64,000 nt of DNA from Isoetes taiwanensis (Eukaryota; Streptophyta; Lycopodiopsida; Isoetales; Isoetaceae). The stretch covers positions 17,641,418 to 17,705,417 of the forward strand of contig JAJEKV010000010.1 in assembly GCA_021234155.1 (NCBI GenBank). Direction: 5' to 3'. The first letter of the stretch is position 1, and each line of letters opens with the position of its first letter. The translations under genes and the position numbers were made by a program. Shown one piece after another: positions 45,554 to 57,392 of the stretch. A model generated the notes under the pieces. It ran no database searches, was not told the origin of the DNA, and worked only from the letters and a program-made list of their open reading frames with translations.

Positions 45554-46900
45554 CAAGGGAACTCAAGTCACGGGGATCTCAAGATCAGCACCGACCACGC
45601 AATTGGGTACCAAGGAACTTGTTTGGCGGAGAACGGGGAAGACTTTGAGCGGATATGTCACGAGGCTCAGTCCAACGCAAGGTTGGTGCGGATGAGGAAC
45701 CGTGATGCAACACCTCATGAACTGGGCGACACCTCTCATGAATGCACAGGAAGATGGTCCTCCACCTCCACCTTGTTTTCCGGGTGGTGACGAAGTCCCT
45801 CAGCAGGAAGGGGAGGGCAACCAGGGGAACGTCAGGGATAGGAGAAGGAAGAGGAGAACCAGGAGTCCATCATCATCTAGCTCCAGCTCATCAGATAGCT
45901 CTTCCAGTGAGGACAGCTCGCTCCGGCGGTCGGTCGGGCACACCTAAAAGCAAGGAAAAAGAGCAAGAAAGACGGATGACTATCGAGAAAAAAGGTGGAT
46001 AGTGCTATGAGCAATGTATGGAAGACAAGGAAGCTCGGCCGGTTTTGGGGAAAGACAGTCGGGCATGGAGGTCGAAGCATGGCTTGATGAAATGGAAGAA
46101 TTTGGCAACTCATACGGTATGAAAGACAAGGACATAGGGAAAGTTGCTACAGCTAACCTTATTGGACCGGCAAGGATCTGGTGGAAGGGATATGCTAAAT
46201 CCAACAAGCTGAAGAGGAACAATTGCAGGTTTAAGACCTTCAGCAAGGCTTTCCGCCAAGCACTATGTGCCAAGGTCTCATACTAGTAGGCGGTTCAAAG
46301 CAGTTTTCTGAGTTGAATCGGGGTAGCTTATCGGTGGCTAAGTATACCAGAAGAATTTATGAGGCTCAGACTGCATGTTCCTGAAGTCTCAGAGAGGCGA
46401 GCCGTGGATACTTACATTGAGGGGTTGAACATCAATATCAAGAGGCTTGTTAGAGCAATCAACCCGAAGTCAGGTTACTGGTAGAAAGATAAAGCTATAA
46501 GTTTAGAAGAGGCACCGGCAACTCCAGCGAGAGAAGCGATCAACCTTCCGGGGGTAAGAGTTCAGGCGTGCTCGGGGACAATATCGGGGGTAAGCAATCA
46601 GCAGCTACACCATCAGGGAGTCAGCAGCAAGGTAAGGGTCAGAGCAAAGCTTTTGGGGACCGTAAGCCACAGAATGCATCAGGGGGCAGCGCTCTTAAGC
46701 ATCTCCTAGACAGGCATGCGAAAGGAAAAGAGACAGAATGCATTGAGAAAAAGCTATGTTTCAGTGCTTCCAGCCGAGGGCACGAACACCACGATTGTCC
46801 ATTAAGTCATGCGGTCGACCTTGGCGAAACTCTTGGATTGGGACTCCCCAAATGAAGCGGGCGAGGGCGGCGACCCGGCGGGGAGGGCGAGGACTTCATA
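45554..46900 (+). pseudogene. Element 1 gag
   Basis: Capsid-like sequence: an N-terminal segment with an Arg-rich and Ser-rich patch (RRKRRTRSPSSSSSSSSDSS, about 45,840-45,900); the capsid core MEVEAWLDEMEEFGNSYGMK (about 46,060) and ARIWWKGYAKS (about 46,165), the retrotransposon gag signature; and the nucleocapsid zinc knuckle near 46,757-46,800 (CF...GHEHHDC). The knuckle is broken by paired lesions: TTCAGTGC where element 2 has TTCAGGTGC, and CAGCCGAGGGC where CAGCCAGGGC is expected. Gag packages the element RNA. It is interrupted by frameshifts, some probably consensus errors. Confidence 0.75.
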
Positions 46901-48860
46901 GATGGTGAGTGCCACATATGTGCAAACATTGAGACGGTGATATAGAGAATCGATCAAGCTGTCATCGGCTGCGAGACGGGGATCATAGATAGTAATCCTT
47001 ATGTAGTCCTCATAGATACAGTAGCTCTCATAATTTTGCATCTCCTAGATTGGCTGCTCTAATGAAGAACAAGGTATTGAAGTCTAAGCCAAGGCCAATA
47101 GCTATGGCAAATGGCCCATTCGCACACACTAAGGGAGGAGGATCACCTTTGATATAGACCTTAGTGGGGCTAAGTGGTGTCGATGGGAGCAGAAGTCATG
47201 GACATCGGGAAGATATGATCCGATAGTGGGGATGGAATTTTTGAAGCCAACAAAGCCATGATTGATTGCGCGACGGAATGAAGTCACCATGACGGCACCG
47301 GATGGCGACAAGTTGATAGTGAAAGGTAAGAAGCTAGATTCTCCCTATGCGGTGCATTTCTTTGAAGCGACTAAGGAAGAGTATAGAAAGGAATAAGGTG
47401 GATTACATCTTGAGGATGGAATCGGTTGAGCCGAACAAGCGGGATGGAAGTGACCCAAAGAGAAATCAGTTGCCCGAGCGGATAGCAAGGCTTATTTCAG
47501 AGTTCAAGGATGTATTTCGGATGAAATCCGGCAGCTACCAATATAGGGATGTGGAATGTGAGATCACATTGGCTCGGGATCTTGAAACCTACCAAAGAAG
47601 GCGCATATAGAATGAGCACCCGAAATTGATTGAGCTCAAGAAGCGGCTTCGGGAATTGCTCGAGCTTGGATTTATAAGAGCAAGTGTGTCTCCTTTCCGA
47701 ACACCTATACTCTTTGTGAAGAAGAAAGATGGGAGCTTAAGAATGTGCTATAGACTATCGCCCGGCTTAATAAGCGCACGATAAAGAACAAGTATGCATT
47801 GCCAAGGGCGATGATCTAATGGACCGATTACAAGGAGCAAAGGTATTCTCTAAAATTGATTTGAGGTCGATACCATCGGATAAGAATAAAAGAAGAGGAT
47901 ATCCACAAGACCGCTTTCAGAACGCGGTATGGTCATTTTGAGTTTACAGTAATGCCCTTTGGACTATCGAATGCTCCAGCAACGTTTATGCGCCTCATTA
48001 ACGACATCTTCAGAGACTTCTTGGATGAGTTTGTTATTGTCTTCTTCGACGACATCCTAATCTACAGCAAGTCCCTTGAGGAGCATTGTCAGCATCTCAG
48101 GAAAGTGTTGGAGAAGTTGAGACGTCATCGGTTGTATGGGAAGCTCTCTAAGTGCCACTTTGCAACATGCCGAGTGGAGTATTTGGGGCATGTAGTAACG
48201 TCCGAGGGAATCTCCACAGATCCATCTAAGATTGAGGTAATAGTTGATTGGCCAGCTCCAAGGAATGTGGCAGAAGTAAGAAGCTTTCTCGGGTTGGCGG
48301 GATATTACAGAAAGTTCGTGAAGGACTTTGCTAAGTGGGCGTCCCCTCTGTCGGACCTCACTAAGGCCAAGAAGATTAAGGATTGGGCTAGCCATTGGTT
48401 AGAGAAAGTCCAAGCTTCTTTTGAGAAGCTTAAAGAGGCCTTAACAACAGCACCAGTGCTTGTTCTCCCGGATCCGAGTAAAGATAAGTTGGTAGCAACA
48501 GATGCAAGCAAGATAGCAACAGGGGCAGTCTTGATGCAAGAAGGAAGGGTAGTCGCCTACGACTCGAAGAAGATGAACGACGCCGAGCAACGCTACCCAA
48601 CCCATGATCAGGAGCTGCTAGCCATTGTCAGGGCATTGAGGATATGGAGGCATTATCTGCTGGGAAGGAAGTTTCAGTTGGATACTGATCACGAGCCTTG
48701 AAAGATCTTTTCACCCAGCCCCTCCTCAACTTAAGGCAAAGGAGGTGGATGGAATTCCTTGAGGAGTATGATTTTGATATTATATATAAGCCTGTAAGCT
48801 TAATGTTGTAGCGATGCCCTCTCGGGAGACCATTTCGGACAAGGGCGCATTGTAATGTCG
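46901..48860 (+). pseudogene. Element 1 pol: protease, reverse transcriptase, RNase H
   Basis: A protease remnant (VLIDT near 47,005, followed by a lost base in CAGG) leads into the RT. It shows [12 protein letters not shown] (about 47,710), an eroded FSKIDLRS (about 47,850), [20 protein letters not shown] (about 47,910-47,960) and the catalytic [13 protein letters not shown] (about 48,030-48,065). [18 protein letters not shown] and the connection follow, then RNase H with [16 protein letters not shown] (about 48,490), [14 protein letters not shown] and LDTDHEPLK (about 48,680). The frame from 47,952 to 48,701 is uninterrupted. RT and RNase H copy genomic RNA into cDNA in the particle. Upstream frameshifts near 47,745-47,880 coincide with CAG motifs changed to CG or CGG. 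Confidence 0.88.
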
Positions 48861-50353
48861 ATTTCTACTCTTCGAGTGAGTTTGGCAAGAAGATTGAGGA
48901 GTCCTTGCCAACGGATGTGGACTTCAAGGAGGTATGGGAAAGTCTTTCCAAGGAAGCGAGCAGCAGATAAGGAGCGGGAAGCCTTCAAGCATTATAAGAA
49001 GGAAGGCAACTGTTGTATCACAAGCATAAGTTATGTGTGCCCGAATCATCGGGGGTAAGGAAGCTAATTCTTCATGACACACATAAGACCCAATAGCGGG
49101 GGCATCTTGGCTTCATGAAGACCTATTTCAAGATTCAAGTAGCTACTTACGGCCGAGAATGAAGAGGCGGATAGCTGCATATACTCGAGATTGCCCGGTT
49201 ATGTCCAGCGAGACCAAAGCGGAGCAACCGGTTCAGTGTGCTCTTGAGCCATTGGGGTGCCAAATGCAAAGTGGGAGGTCATAAGCATGGATTTCATCAC
49301 GGGTCTCCCTAGAACTCTTGAGGCAAGGATGCATTGATGGTTGTCGTGATAAGTTATCTAAGATGGCACATTTTGTGCCTTGCAAGACTCTTGACACCGC
49401 ATTAGATCTTTGCCAAGTTATTTGTAAGGGAGATTTTCAGACTCCATGGCATGCCTCGGGAGATAATATCGATAGGGATTCCAAGTTTATGAGTGCCTTA
49501 CGGCAGGACCTCTTCAGCACCATTAGGGACCGAAGCTCTCCATGAGCCGCGGCATATCATCCCCAACGGATGGCCAAGCGGAAAGGGCGAATCGGATCAT
49601 TGAAGACATGCTTGAAGCTATGTGTGGAATAAGCGGTCCAAGTGGGATGAGTACATCCACTTGGTGGAATTCGCCTACAACAAGATTACAAGCGAGGAGT
49701 CATCTCGGATGTCTCCTTTCATGGTAAATTACGAGTACCGATTGCTTAACCCGGATACACAGCACAATCCGTGTCCAAGGTAGAAGTATCCCAAAGAGAT
49801 GTTAGGGGATATGCAGCAGCTAGTGGAAGAAGTAAGGGGTTATTTATTGGCGCAAGAAGTCGGCAGAAGAGTGTAGCCGACAAGCCTGGGGGACCGTAAG
49901 AGAATTCAAGGTAGGCGATAGCGTCCGGTTGAAGATAAAGGTGAAGCAAGCCAAGGCTGCGGATTGGGAGCTGCAAGAAGCTTGCCCCTAGGTGGGCTGG
50001 TCCGTTCAAGATTTTGGAGAGAGTGGGCTCTCAAACCTACAAGTTGGATCTTCCAGCCCATCTCAAGGTTCACAAGGTCTTCCACGTAAGTTTATTAAAA
50101 GGCACAATCCTAACCCCGAGGAGGTTTTGGATACTCCAACCTTGTTGGAAATGACCTGAGGAGCAAGTAGAAATAGTGCACTGAATTGCTTCTTGATAAG
50201 TCATTCAAGAAGACTAGGAGGTCTCAGTTCCTCCAATATTTGGTTAAGTGGAAGCACTTACCCGTGGAAGATCACGACATGGGTATTGAAGCAAGACTTG
50301 GAGAAGCAATACCCGAGTTTATGAAGCGGTTTGATGGGCGAAGCGTCTCCTAA
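48861..50353 (+). pseudogene. Element 1 pol: integrase and chromodomain
   Basis: In shifting frames: the zinc-binding region with RKLILHDTH and MKTYFKIQ (about 49,055-49,140) and CPVMSSETK, where CPVCQR-type sequence is expected; the catalytic core with MDFITGLPRT (about 49,290), DRDSKFMSALRQDLF (about 49,465-49,510, second Asp) and TDGQAERANRIIEDMLEA (about 49,570, catalytic Glu); the GPF-like region (RWAGPFKIL, about 50,000). Finally YLVKWKHLP at about 50,230, with TTWVLKQDLEKQYP and FMKRFDGRSVS, forms a chromodomain ending at TAA 50,351. Chromodomains in this branch bind methylated H3 and steer integration toward heterochromatin. The sequence is heavily indel-marked. Confidence 0.82.
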
Positions 50354-51788
50354 TTTGGTGGACCCCACTTTACCGGTGGTTAGCTAGTATGTTGTTAGTT
50401 AGCCTTAAGCCTGGCGCATGCATTCTAGTTACTAGGGTGCATGTGCCAGAACCTTGGATCGTGTGGGCGATGATGGGATACGCCTTTAGGGCATTCTCTA
50501 GGCCACACGCACCAAGAGGTGCGCATGACCATTAGGGTCATGTGAGTGAGGAATGAGGCATGGTGGGCGATGACATTAGAGGAAATTTGAGATCTCATTT
50601 TATCCCCATAAGAATCTTCCAATGGAATGGCTACCCTCTATTAACTGCAATTAATGCAGCACCAACAACTTTATTGCTGTTGTTTTTCCCCTATAACTTT
50701 TGATCCGCTTGTCAAAATGTTGCGGCGTTTGTTGCATTAGATGCGGAATGAAAAGATCTTTCCAATGATACATGGTTATGATGTATTTCAATATGGTCAT
50801 ATGCATTAACCTTAAAAAACTATGATTTTTGGCTTATTTCTTATATATTTATATCGTAAAAGCTGTATGAATGGGTTATCACTAGATAGATCTTGTGAAG
50901 ACGAATCCATTGCTACAAAAAGTTTTTGAATCGGAGTTCTGGATCAAAAGTTATAATGAAAAAATGATACTACAGAAGTTAGTTGCAGCTGCATTAATTA
51001 CAGGCTGCCACATAATACTGGAATGAGATATACTAGAGCTCTTCTCTTATTGGACAGTTTAAAAAGCTGACATGGCATTTTAAGCATCCCTTAATGGGAC
51101 AAAATTTGATCTCATTTTTCCTCTAATGTGGGACATCGATCGGATGATCTCTATGCCACGATGCGGGGTACGCACACCTGGCCGTAGGAGGGTCATGGTG
51201 AAGGTTAAAGTGATCATGCGCGATGATGGGATCGTGAGACGTTCCCTAGCTTCAAACCCGTGGGGCATGATGCACTAGGGGTACTCGGCACCGGGTAATC
51301 GAGTACAAGGTAGCACTCGATCATGGGCGATGATGGGAGCATCTTAAATGATCCTTAAGCTCAAATCCGAAAGGGCCATGATCTTGGGCAAGGTAGTAGG
51401 ACAACCTTGAGTCAGTAGTTCGGCTCAAGGAGGTAAGGGGGGTGGTCCCCTAAAACCACAAATTATTAACTAAACTAACGTAATGTGCTCCTTTGCGGGC
51501 AAGTAGAAGGTGGACTTCAACGAGGAGGCGCATTACGAGAAGATAGGGGAGCCATAATTTAGATTATGAACCCTAATAACTCTTACAATAATGTTTTGAA
51601 TTATCGTAAGAAATAACCGTGTTAAGGCTATATAATTTTGTATAAGTACAAATATAGCCTAAATTTTTTGACTTGAACTAATAAAACTTGATTACTATAA
51701 TAAACTAAAGGTTATGACATGTTGTTGCTTGTGCGGGCATAAGGTAGATTCGTCACCTTAGCGCAATGCCGGGGGCAAAGATTGTCCT
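50354..51788. other. Element 1 3' non-coding region with a MITE-like inverted repeat
   Basis: No coding sequence. An inverted repeat of about 34 bp (ACATTAGAGGAAATTTGAGA near 50,573 and its complement ending at 51,129) encloses 557 bp, resembling a small non-autonomous DNA transposon. A phrase GCGATGATGGGA occurs near 50,468, 51,219 and 51,327 outside it. The target duplication is unclear. Confidence 0.5.
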
Positions 51789-51798
51789 AAGGGGAGAA
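51789..51798 (+). other. Polypurine tract (element 1)
   Basis: AAGGGGAGAA directly precedes the 3' LTR start TGTGACGG at 51,799. It is the usual primer for plus-strand DNA synthesis. Confidence 0.85.
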
Positions 51799-53437
51799 TG
51801 TGACGGTCCAGGGAATATCGCCATAAATACGTTATATTCCCTCGATCCGTCACCATACAAGTCTATCTTCATAGCCTTGTATACCATAGATTGTGGCACT
51901 AGGGGCATGGCTAAGTTATTCTCATAACTTAGCCAACCATAGGTTAAGCCATTATCCACGTGGCCTTAACCTATTGGGGCACCGCCACACAAGGACTCAC
52001 CCGATTGGTGCCAATGTGGCATCCTAGGTGGACCTAACTCATATAGGCATAAACCCTAACCCTAGACCTCTTTCCAGCCCTAGCACCCGTGAGACTCACC
52101 TACTGCTTCGAAACCCCGCTTCAACATCGCTTGTTGTGGCATAGACCGGTGCAGCAGCCCCGCCCAGGTAGACTCGTTCTTGGAGTAGGAGCGCATCTCG
52201 TGAGCTCCGGAGACCATGGAGGCACACCTGGATCCGGAGGGAGAGCTTCAGAGCGGTATGTAGGATAGTGGTTGTGATAGCTCATCCGAAATTAGCATTC
52301 CGATATGCTAGTATTTGTATCTAGAGTAGAGCCATCCTAGAACCCATATTCAACATCTTGAACCCTAATCAAGGAACCCTAACTATTAGTTAGATTTGTA
52401 TGATTAGGTTAAGATGTTCTTCTTATGATTATTCTCATGATGTGATGATTATGTGATGATGGTTGATCATGTTTGCTCCTCTTGTATTGGGAAGGGGGGT
52501 AGAGACCTAGAGCCATATGTAGTATGCTCCTAGAGTAGATCCCTTAGTTCCTATTAGTTGCGGCTTTGTGCATAGGAGCCCACCGGGCTATTGAGGCTAT
52601 GATATGACTCAGCACCATATAACGGGCTAGAGGGAGAGCGGAGGGAGGATCCCCCCCGAGGGGGCTTCGGGGGATCCCATAGTGGGCTAGGCTTATGGTC
52701 GGTCACTTCGTGTAGGCCGAGAATGGGTCCGACACCTCCTGGGGCAATGGTGTCGCCCTGCCTCTCGAGAGCTGCAAGTGTTGGCTTGGCTCTCGTTTTG
52801 GGGGGTTAAGTCGGGTACGAATCGTGTGTCGCCACGATTCTCTAGCCGCCCACGGAACCTCTAGACCCTGGGAAGGGGAGATGCAACCCTTCCTGCCTCA
52901 TCGGACCAGGGAGATGCAACCTGGAGTAGTCCCGATGGGTGATGCCATGGGATTGCGTATCCGGAAGGCTAGAGTCATGCCAGAGCCTGATTTAGCCCAT
53001 CTGCAAAGTATGCACAGGAGGGGCGGATGGAGTGGTCAACCCTAGCCATTGTTCTATGCCAGCCCTCGCCATTGCCATGACTCGGTCTGCTCTATCTTGA
53101 GGCCTAGCCGGTCAGTCATCCTCCTTACGAGTCTGAGCCGGGGTAGGAGCTCTCATGTTTTATGGTTCGTGATTATCATCTTTGCCTTGATTTATGAGTG
53201 ATGCACTACCCTTCGAGGTAGTATTTGTATATGTTGATGCTAGTTCTGACGTGTTATCGCTTCCGCTGTTATAGGAGCCCATAGGGGAAGGGCGCGCAAG
53301 ACACCTTCATGTTCCCTTCCCGCACTAAGAGTCACCTCAGAGTGCGGGGTAGACGAAGGGCCCATGCGGTTGCTGAGCCGGATGGGGGATTGTCGAGTGT
53401 ACGGCCGGGCGCCGTACGTTTAGCAGGGAGCGTCACA
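51799..53437 (+). repeat. Element 1, 3' LTR (1,639 bp)
   Basis: It starts TGTGACGGTCC and ends GCGTCACA, followed by the target duplicate CAAAA. It is collinear with the 5' LTR. Telo-box AAACCCTAACCCTA at 52,051-52,064. Typical differences are CATCTGGAAATT (5') versus CATCCGAAATT (3'), and TTCCAGATA versus TTCCGATA. Confidence 0.92.
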
Positions 53438-53442
53438 CAAAA

Positions 53443-55139
53443 GGAGAAGAGCCATCTCCCAACTTAGGAATTACAATGCTGATATTATTATGCTACAGGA
53501 AGTTAAGCTTCCTAAATTTGAGATCTCCAATCTTGGAGACTGGATTTTCCCTGGTGCTTTTTCCACTTGGATTGAAGCCTCTGGAAGAAGTGGAGATATT
53601 ATCATGATTTGGAGAAACCTGAAACATCTCTCCTTCTATAATTCCCCTTCTAAAATGTGGCAAGCTGTTACCTTTCAATTTCAGGACTCGATTTTTGGAG
53701 TAATTAATATTTATGCCTCCACTAATCCAAAAGATAGGGAATTACTTTGGACTGAAATCAACCTTTGGATGCATAATAATTCTATATCTGATTGGATTAT
53801 TGGGGGTGATTTTAATAACACTCCTGACTGGAACATGAAGCTTGGCAATAAAATTAGCATGTCCATTCCTGAGAGGAATAATTGGGAGGCATTTATTTCT
53901 GATAGTGCTTTGGTTTATGTTCCCTCTTCTACTGCTTCATATACATGGTCCAATAAACAGAAGGGTGACAAAAGAGTTTATTGTGCTCTTGATAGATATT
54001 ATGTCTGTAGCCCTAATTCCTCTCTTTGTGACAATTGTTTTGTCACTAGTGATGAAGGCAACATTATCTCAGACCATCAGCCCCAATTCCTTTGCACTAA
54101 ACAGTTAACTAAAATTCCTAGAGATGGTAATGTCTCCTACAAGTTTAACTGTGCTCTTCTTGAGAGTGAATCCTTTGTAAAGGACTTCAAGGATTTCTAT
54201 CTTCACATTTCAGAAGAAAGTAATCAGCATTCCATGAAAAGATTTTATGGCAGAATTAAAAAGGTCAAAAGTTGGATTAAGGAATGGTAAAAAAGCAGGC
54301 ACATGTCAAAAATCAAAGAGAAGGAGCAGCTGCTTTCCAAAATGAGAGATATTAGATCTCTTCTTCAAGATGATCCATATAACTTAAATCTGCAGCTGGG
54401 TGAAGAGCTCCTTGAAAACTATCTGAAGAGTATAGAAGAAGTGGAAGCCAAGAGTTCTTCAATAAAGACATGGACTGTGGCAGCTCTAGATTTTTCTTTA
54501 AAGTGGCTAAAGTCAGGCTCCTAAGGAATTCTATCACTCAAGTAAGAACTGATACAGGGTTGTCTTTAGAAGATCCCAAGCTGATCAAAACCTTCTTCCA
54601 GGATAGCTATGCTTCCCTTTTCTCCAAACTTCCTGCTCATCTCATTGACTCAGTCAAAGAAAAGGATTTCTTGGACTTGCTGGACAAGGTAATTCCTTCT
54701 CCCATTGATAACATGGATGATTCCTTTGTGGCCCTTCCAGATGAGGTTGAGATCTATAAGGTTCTAAGTTCTTTTGGTAAGAATAAATCTCCAGGGCCAG
54801 ATGGTCTTCCAAGTGAATTTTTTGTTCACTTCTGGGATGTTCTCAAGCCTGACATCATTTCTATGATCAAAGGTTTTTGGGAGGCCAATTATCTGCATCC
54901 TTCCATATCAGCTGGCTTTATTTCTCTTATTCCCAAAGTTGACAATCCGCCTACTTTCTCTGACTGGAGGCCCATCTCCCTGACCAACACCTCCTACAAG
55001 ATCTGTGCCAAAATCATTGCAAATAGAATCAAAGCTTATCTGCAGAAAAATATCTCTCTTCATCAGTCTGCTTTTTTGTCTAACAGGTTTATTTTGGATA
55101 ACTACATCACGGCTATGGAAGGTCTTCATTGGAATAGAG
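53443..55139 (+). pseudogene. L1 ORF2 continuation: APE endonuclease and N-terminal RT
   Basis: This resumes in the same frame as the piece ending at 39,681 if the intervening element and one 5-bp duplicate are ignored. The endonuclease shows LQEVKLPKFE (catalytic Glu), INIYASTNPKDRELLW, DWIIGGDFNNTPDW and SDHQPQF (catalytic Asp-His). A stop lies at 54,288 (TAA). After frame changes the RT begins: FGKNKSPGPDGLPSEFF (about 54,775), ISLIPKVDNPPTFSDWRPIS (about 54,925), then FLSNRFILDNYITAMEG. It ends at 55,139 where a second LTR retrotransposon is inserted, so the YADD box and 3' end lie outside the window. The endonuclease would nick the target and RT would prime from the nick; this copy is dead. 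Confidence 0.88.
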
Positions 55140-56721
55140 TGTGACGTTCCAGCACAGTATACGGTCCCAGGACGTATACTGTACTGCCTCGTCACGCGTA
55201 CACGCCACCCCGACTGACGTGTACGCCGACGTGTAGCCAGGTGGGTAGCCCCTAGGGGGCAACTTGCCAGGTGTGTGCATTTATTATTAATGTGCACATT
55301 TACCAATGTGCACATTTATTAAGGTGCACACCTTTCCATGTGGGCACATTTTGCCACATAGCCATTAAAGGTAAGTGGGCCCATTCCCAATTATCCCACA
55401 TGCCTAAAGGGGATAATTGGAAACCCTAGCTTACCCCCTTGTCTATTTAGGAGGGGAAACCCTAACTTGCCCATTTTTCGTTTCTAGGGTTTTAGAGCTC
55501 TGTTTTGGCTGCTCCAAGAGCCAAAACAGCCTCCCAGACTCTGTCTGAGAGAATTGCACCATTAGTTTCCCTTGATTCGAGCATTTTAGCAGGATGGTCG
55601 AACTCAGGACAGGAGGAGGAACTCAAGGATCAGGTATTTCGCCAATTTAATAGCCTAAACCATCATCTAGTCATTGAATCAGTAGGTTTAGCCTATTAAA
55701 TTGCCCATAGCAGCCCTCTAGATCTCTAGATATCAGACTCTAACTAAAGAACCTAACTCTATGATATAGATTAGATATAGTTCTTTAGTTCTTCTGTGAT
55801 GTATATGGATGATGTGCCTCTATGAACTCCTTGTATTGGGAAGGGGGGTAGAGACCTAAAGCTTGGTAGTAGATGCTCCTAGATTAGCCTCTCTAGCACA
55901 CTATAGATTCGGCCTGTGCACAAGAACCATACCTGGTTGTGGGTGAAGGGGCCAGACTGGCTTATAAGGAGGTTCGTGTTCTGACTCTTGAACGATCCCT
56001 CTGGTGTGTAAGGCCTACCGGGGATCATTGTAGACTAGGTCTAATGGTTTGCCACTGAGTGTGGGCAAGGCATGGGCTCGACACCCGTGGGGTGATGCGT
56101 CACCCTCCATTGGGTTCAAGTCGAATACGGGCAGTGGCCCTCTAGTCACCTTGAGTCAGCATGTAGATCTCTGGAGGGAGTGATCCCTACCTGCCCCATC
56201 GGGACTGGGGAGATGCAACCCAGGAATAGCCCCTTTGGCTATGCACCCGGCGGGCTATAGTCAGGTCCCAACACTTTTCAGCCTACTCTACAAAGTGTGC
56301 ACAGGAGGGGCGGATGGAGTGGACAACCCCAAGCCATGTTCTTATGCCAGCCAAATCCATTGCCATGAATTCTGTCTGCAATGAACTCTGGAGACCCAAG
56401 CCGTCAGTCACCCCTTTGAGTCTGAGCCTTGGGTAGGATTTTCCATATGTATTATGCTGATCTTTGCCTATGCAGATGTGATGGACCACCCTTCGAGGTG
56501 GATATGTGATTGTGTTGTATACTGACATGTATGTCTACGCTTCTGCAGCTAGGTAGACCCTGAGGGAGACGGGGTAAAATGGCCCCTTCATTCTTCCCAC
56601 TGGGGACCCAGTACGGTCTCAGTGATATATGGAGGGCCCTGTATCAGTGTGGAGCTGGTATGGGGGATGAACTCCTGTTTGTATACGGTGCGGGCATCGT
56701 ATACGAGTAGGGGACGTCCCA
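55140..56721 (+). repeat. Element 2, 5' LTR (1,582 bp)
   Basis: It starts TGTGACGTTCC and ends GGGACGTCCCA, directly followed by the PBS. AAACCCTAG and AAACCCTAA telo-box motifs lie at 55,421 and 55,457. A TATTTAGG stretch near 55,444 could serve as the TATA region. There is no second copy in the window, so the boundary rests on the TG...CA ends and the PBS. Confidence 0.85.
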
Positions 56722-56722
56722 G

Positions 56723-56734
56723 TGGTATCAGAGC
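56723..56734 (+). other. Primer-binding site, initiator tRNA-Met type (element 2)
   Basis: TGGTATCAGAGC starts two bases after the LTR end, the same primer as element 1. Confidence 0.92.
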
Positions 56735-56921
56735 AATGTTCTTGGAGACCAAGAGCAAAGCACTGGCCATGCTCCCAGTAGTACTAACTTGATAGGATCC
56801 TTAAACCTCGAAAAATGGGAATTTTTTTTCCCATTTTTGTAGTTTATGCTAAGCTAACAGTTAAAATGAATGAAAACATAAAAAGACTAAAATTGGTGAG
56901 CCAACCTTCAAAAATAGGGTG

Positions 56922-56988
56922 GTCTCACACGTCGCGCCAGGACAGATAATGAGAATCTCATTTTCGGGCTGGGCGCAACGTGTGAGAC
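56922..56988. repeat. 67-bp hairpin, copy 1 (element 2)
   Basis: Bounded by GTCTCACACGT and its complement ACGTGTGAGAC, with a further GC-rich stem (CGCGCCAGG against CTGGGCGCA) and a short AT-rich centre. Copy 1 of 4. Confidence 0.88.
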
Positions 56989-57135
56989 ATTCAGCTTGAA
57001 ACACACTAAAAAGTCATGAATTTCAGCAAAGTAACTTGATAATTCAGATTTTAAGCTAGGATTAGCTAGAATTAGTATGTTACATTTCTAAAAACATACT
57101 TAGAAAGTATAAAATTTAGCAGCGGGACCCACCAT

Positions 57136-57202
57136 GTCTCACACGTCGCGCCAGGACAGAAAATGAACTTTTCATTATCGGTCTGGGCGCAACGTGTGAG
57201 AC
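57136..57202. repeat. 67-bp hairpin, copy 2 (element 2)
   Basis: Same ends and stem as copy 1, starting 214 bp downstream of it and 78 bp before a TATA box. Confidence 0.88.
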
Positions 57203-57279
57203 CATGCTTGAATTTAGGTGTTCTAGGTGTTCCAGATGACCCAAAAAGGTAGTTTGAAATTTGACCTAAAATCGACCCC

Positions 57280-57287
57280 TATAAATA
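57280..57287 (+). promoter_or_regulatory. TATA box before the element 2 H3-like gene
   Basis: TATAAATA lies 106 bp before the ATG at 57,393. The leader between them contains GCTCTCGTTTGCCAAGGCG and GATCTTCTGG. A similar leader (GCTCTCGACTGCTTAGGCG, GATCTTCTAG) follows the TATA box at 59,247, so the two accessory genes share a promoter-leader design. Confidence 0.6.
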
Positions 57288-57392
57288 GATCTAGCCCTCC
57301 CTCCCCATTTCCGCGTCCCTTCCTTAGAAAATCCGCTCTCGTTTGCCAAGGCGATCTTCTGGCACATAGCTCGGATCGGCGAACCGTCGAAT

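Larger units (their letters stand above)
39682..53437 (+). mobile_element. LTR retrotransposon element 1: complete Ty3/gypsy chromovirus with accessory genes
   Basis: The 13,756-bp element is bounded by TGTGACGG... and ...GCGTCACA and flanked by the 5-bp duplication CAAAA (39,677-39,681 and 53,438-53,442). The order is 5' LTR, PBS, histone H3-like ORF, second accessory ORF, gag, protease, RT, RNase H, integrase, chromodomain, 3' non-coding region, PPT, 3' LTR. Integrase after RT defines Ty3/gypsy, and a chromodomain at the end of pol defines the chromovirus branch. It lies in the L1 endonuclease ORF. Pol is broken by many small indels, a large share of them at CAG/CTG motifs, so it may be more intact than it looks. 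Confidence 0.9.
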
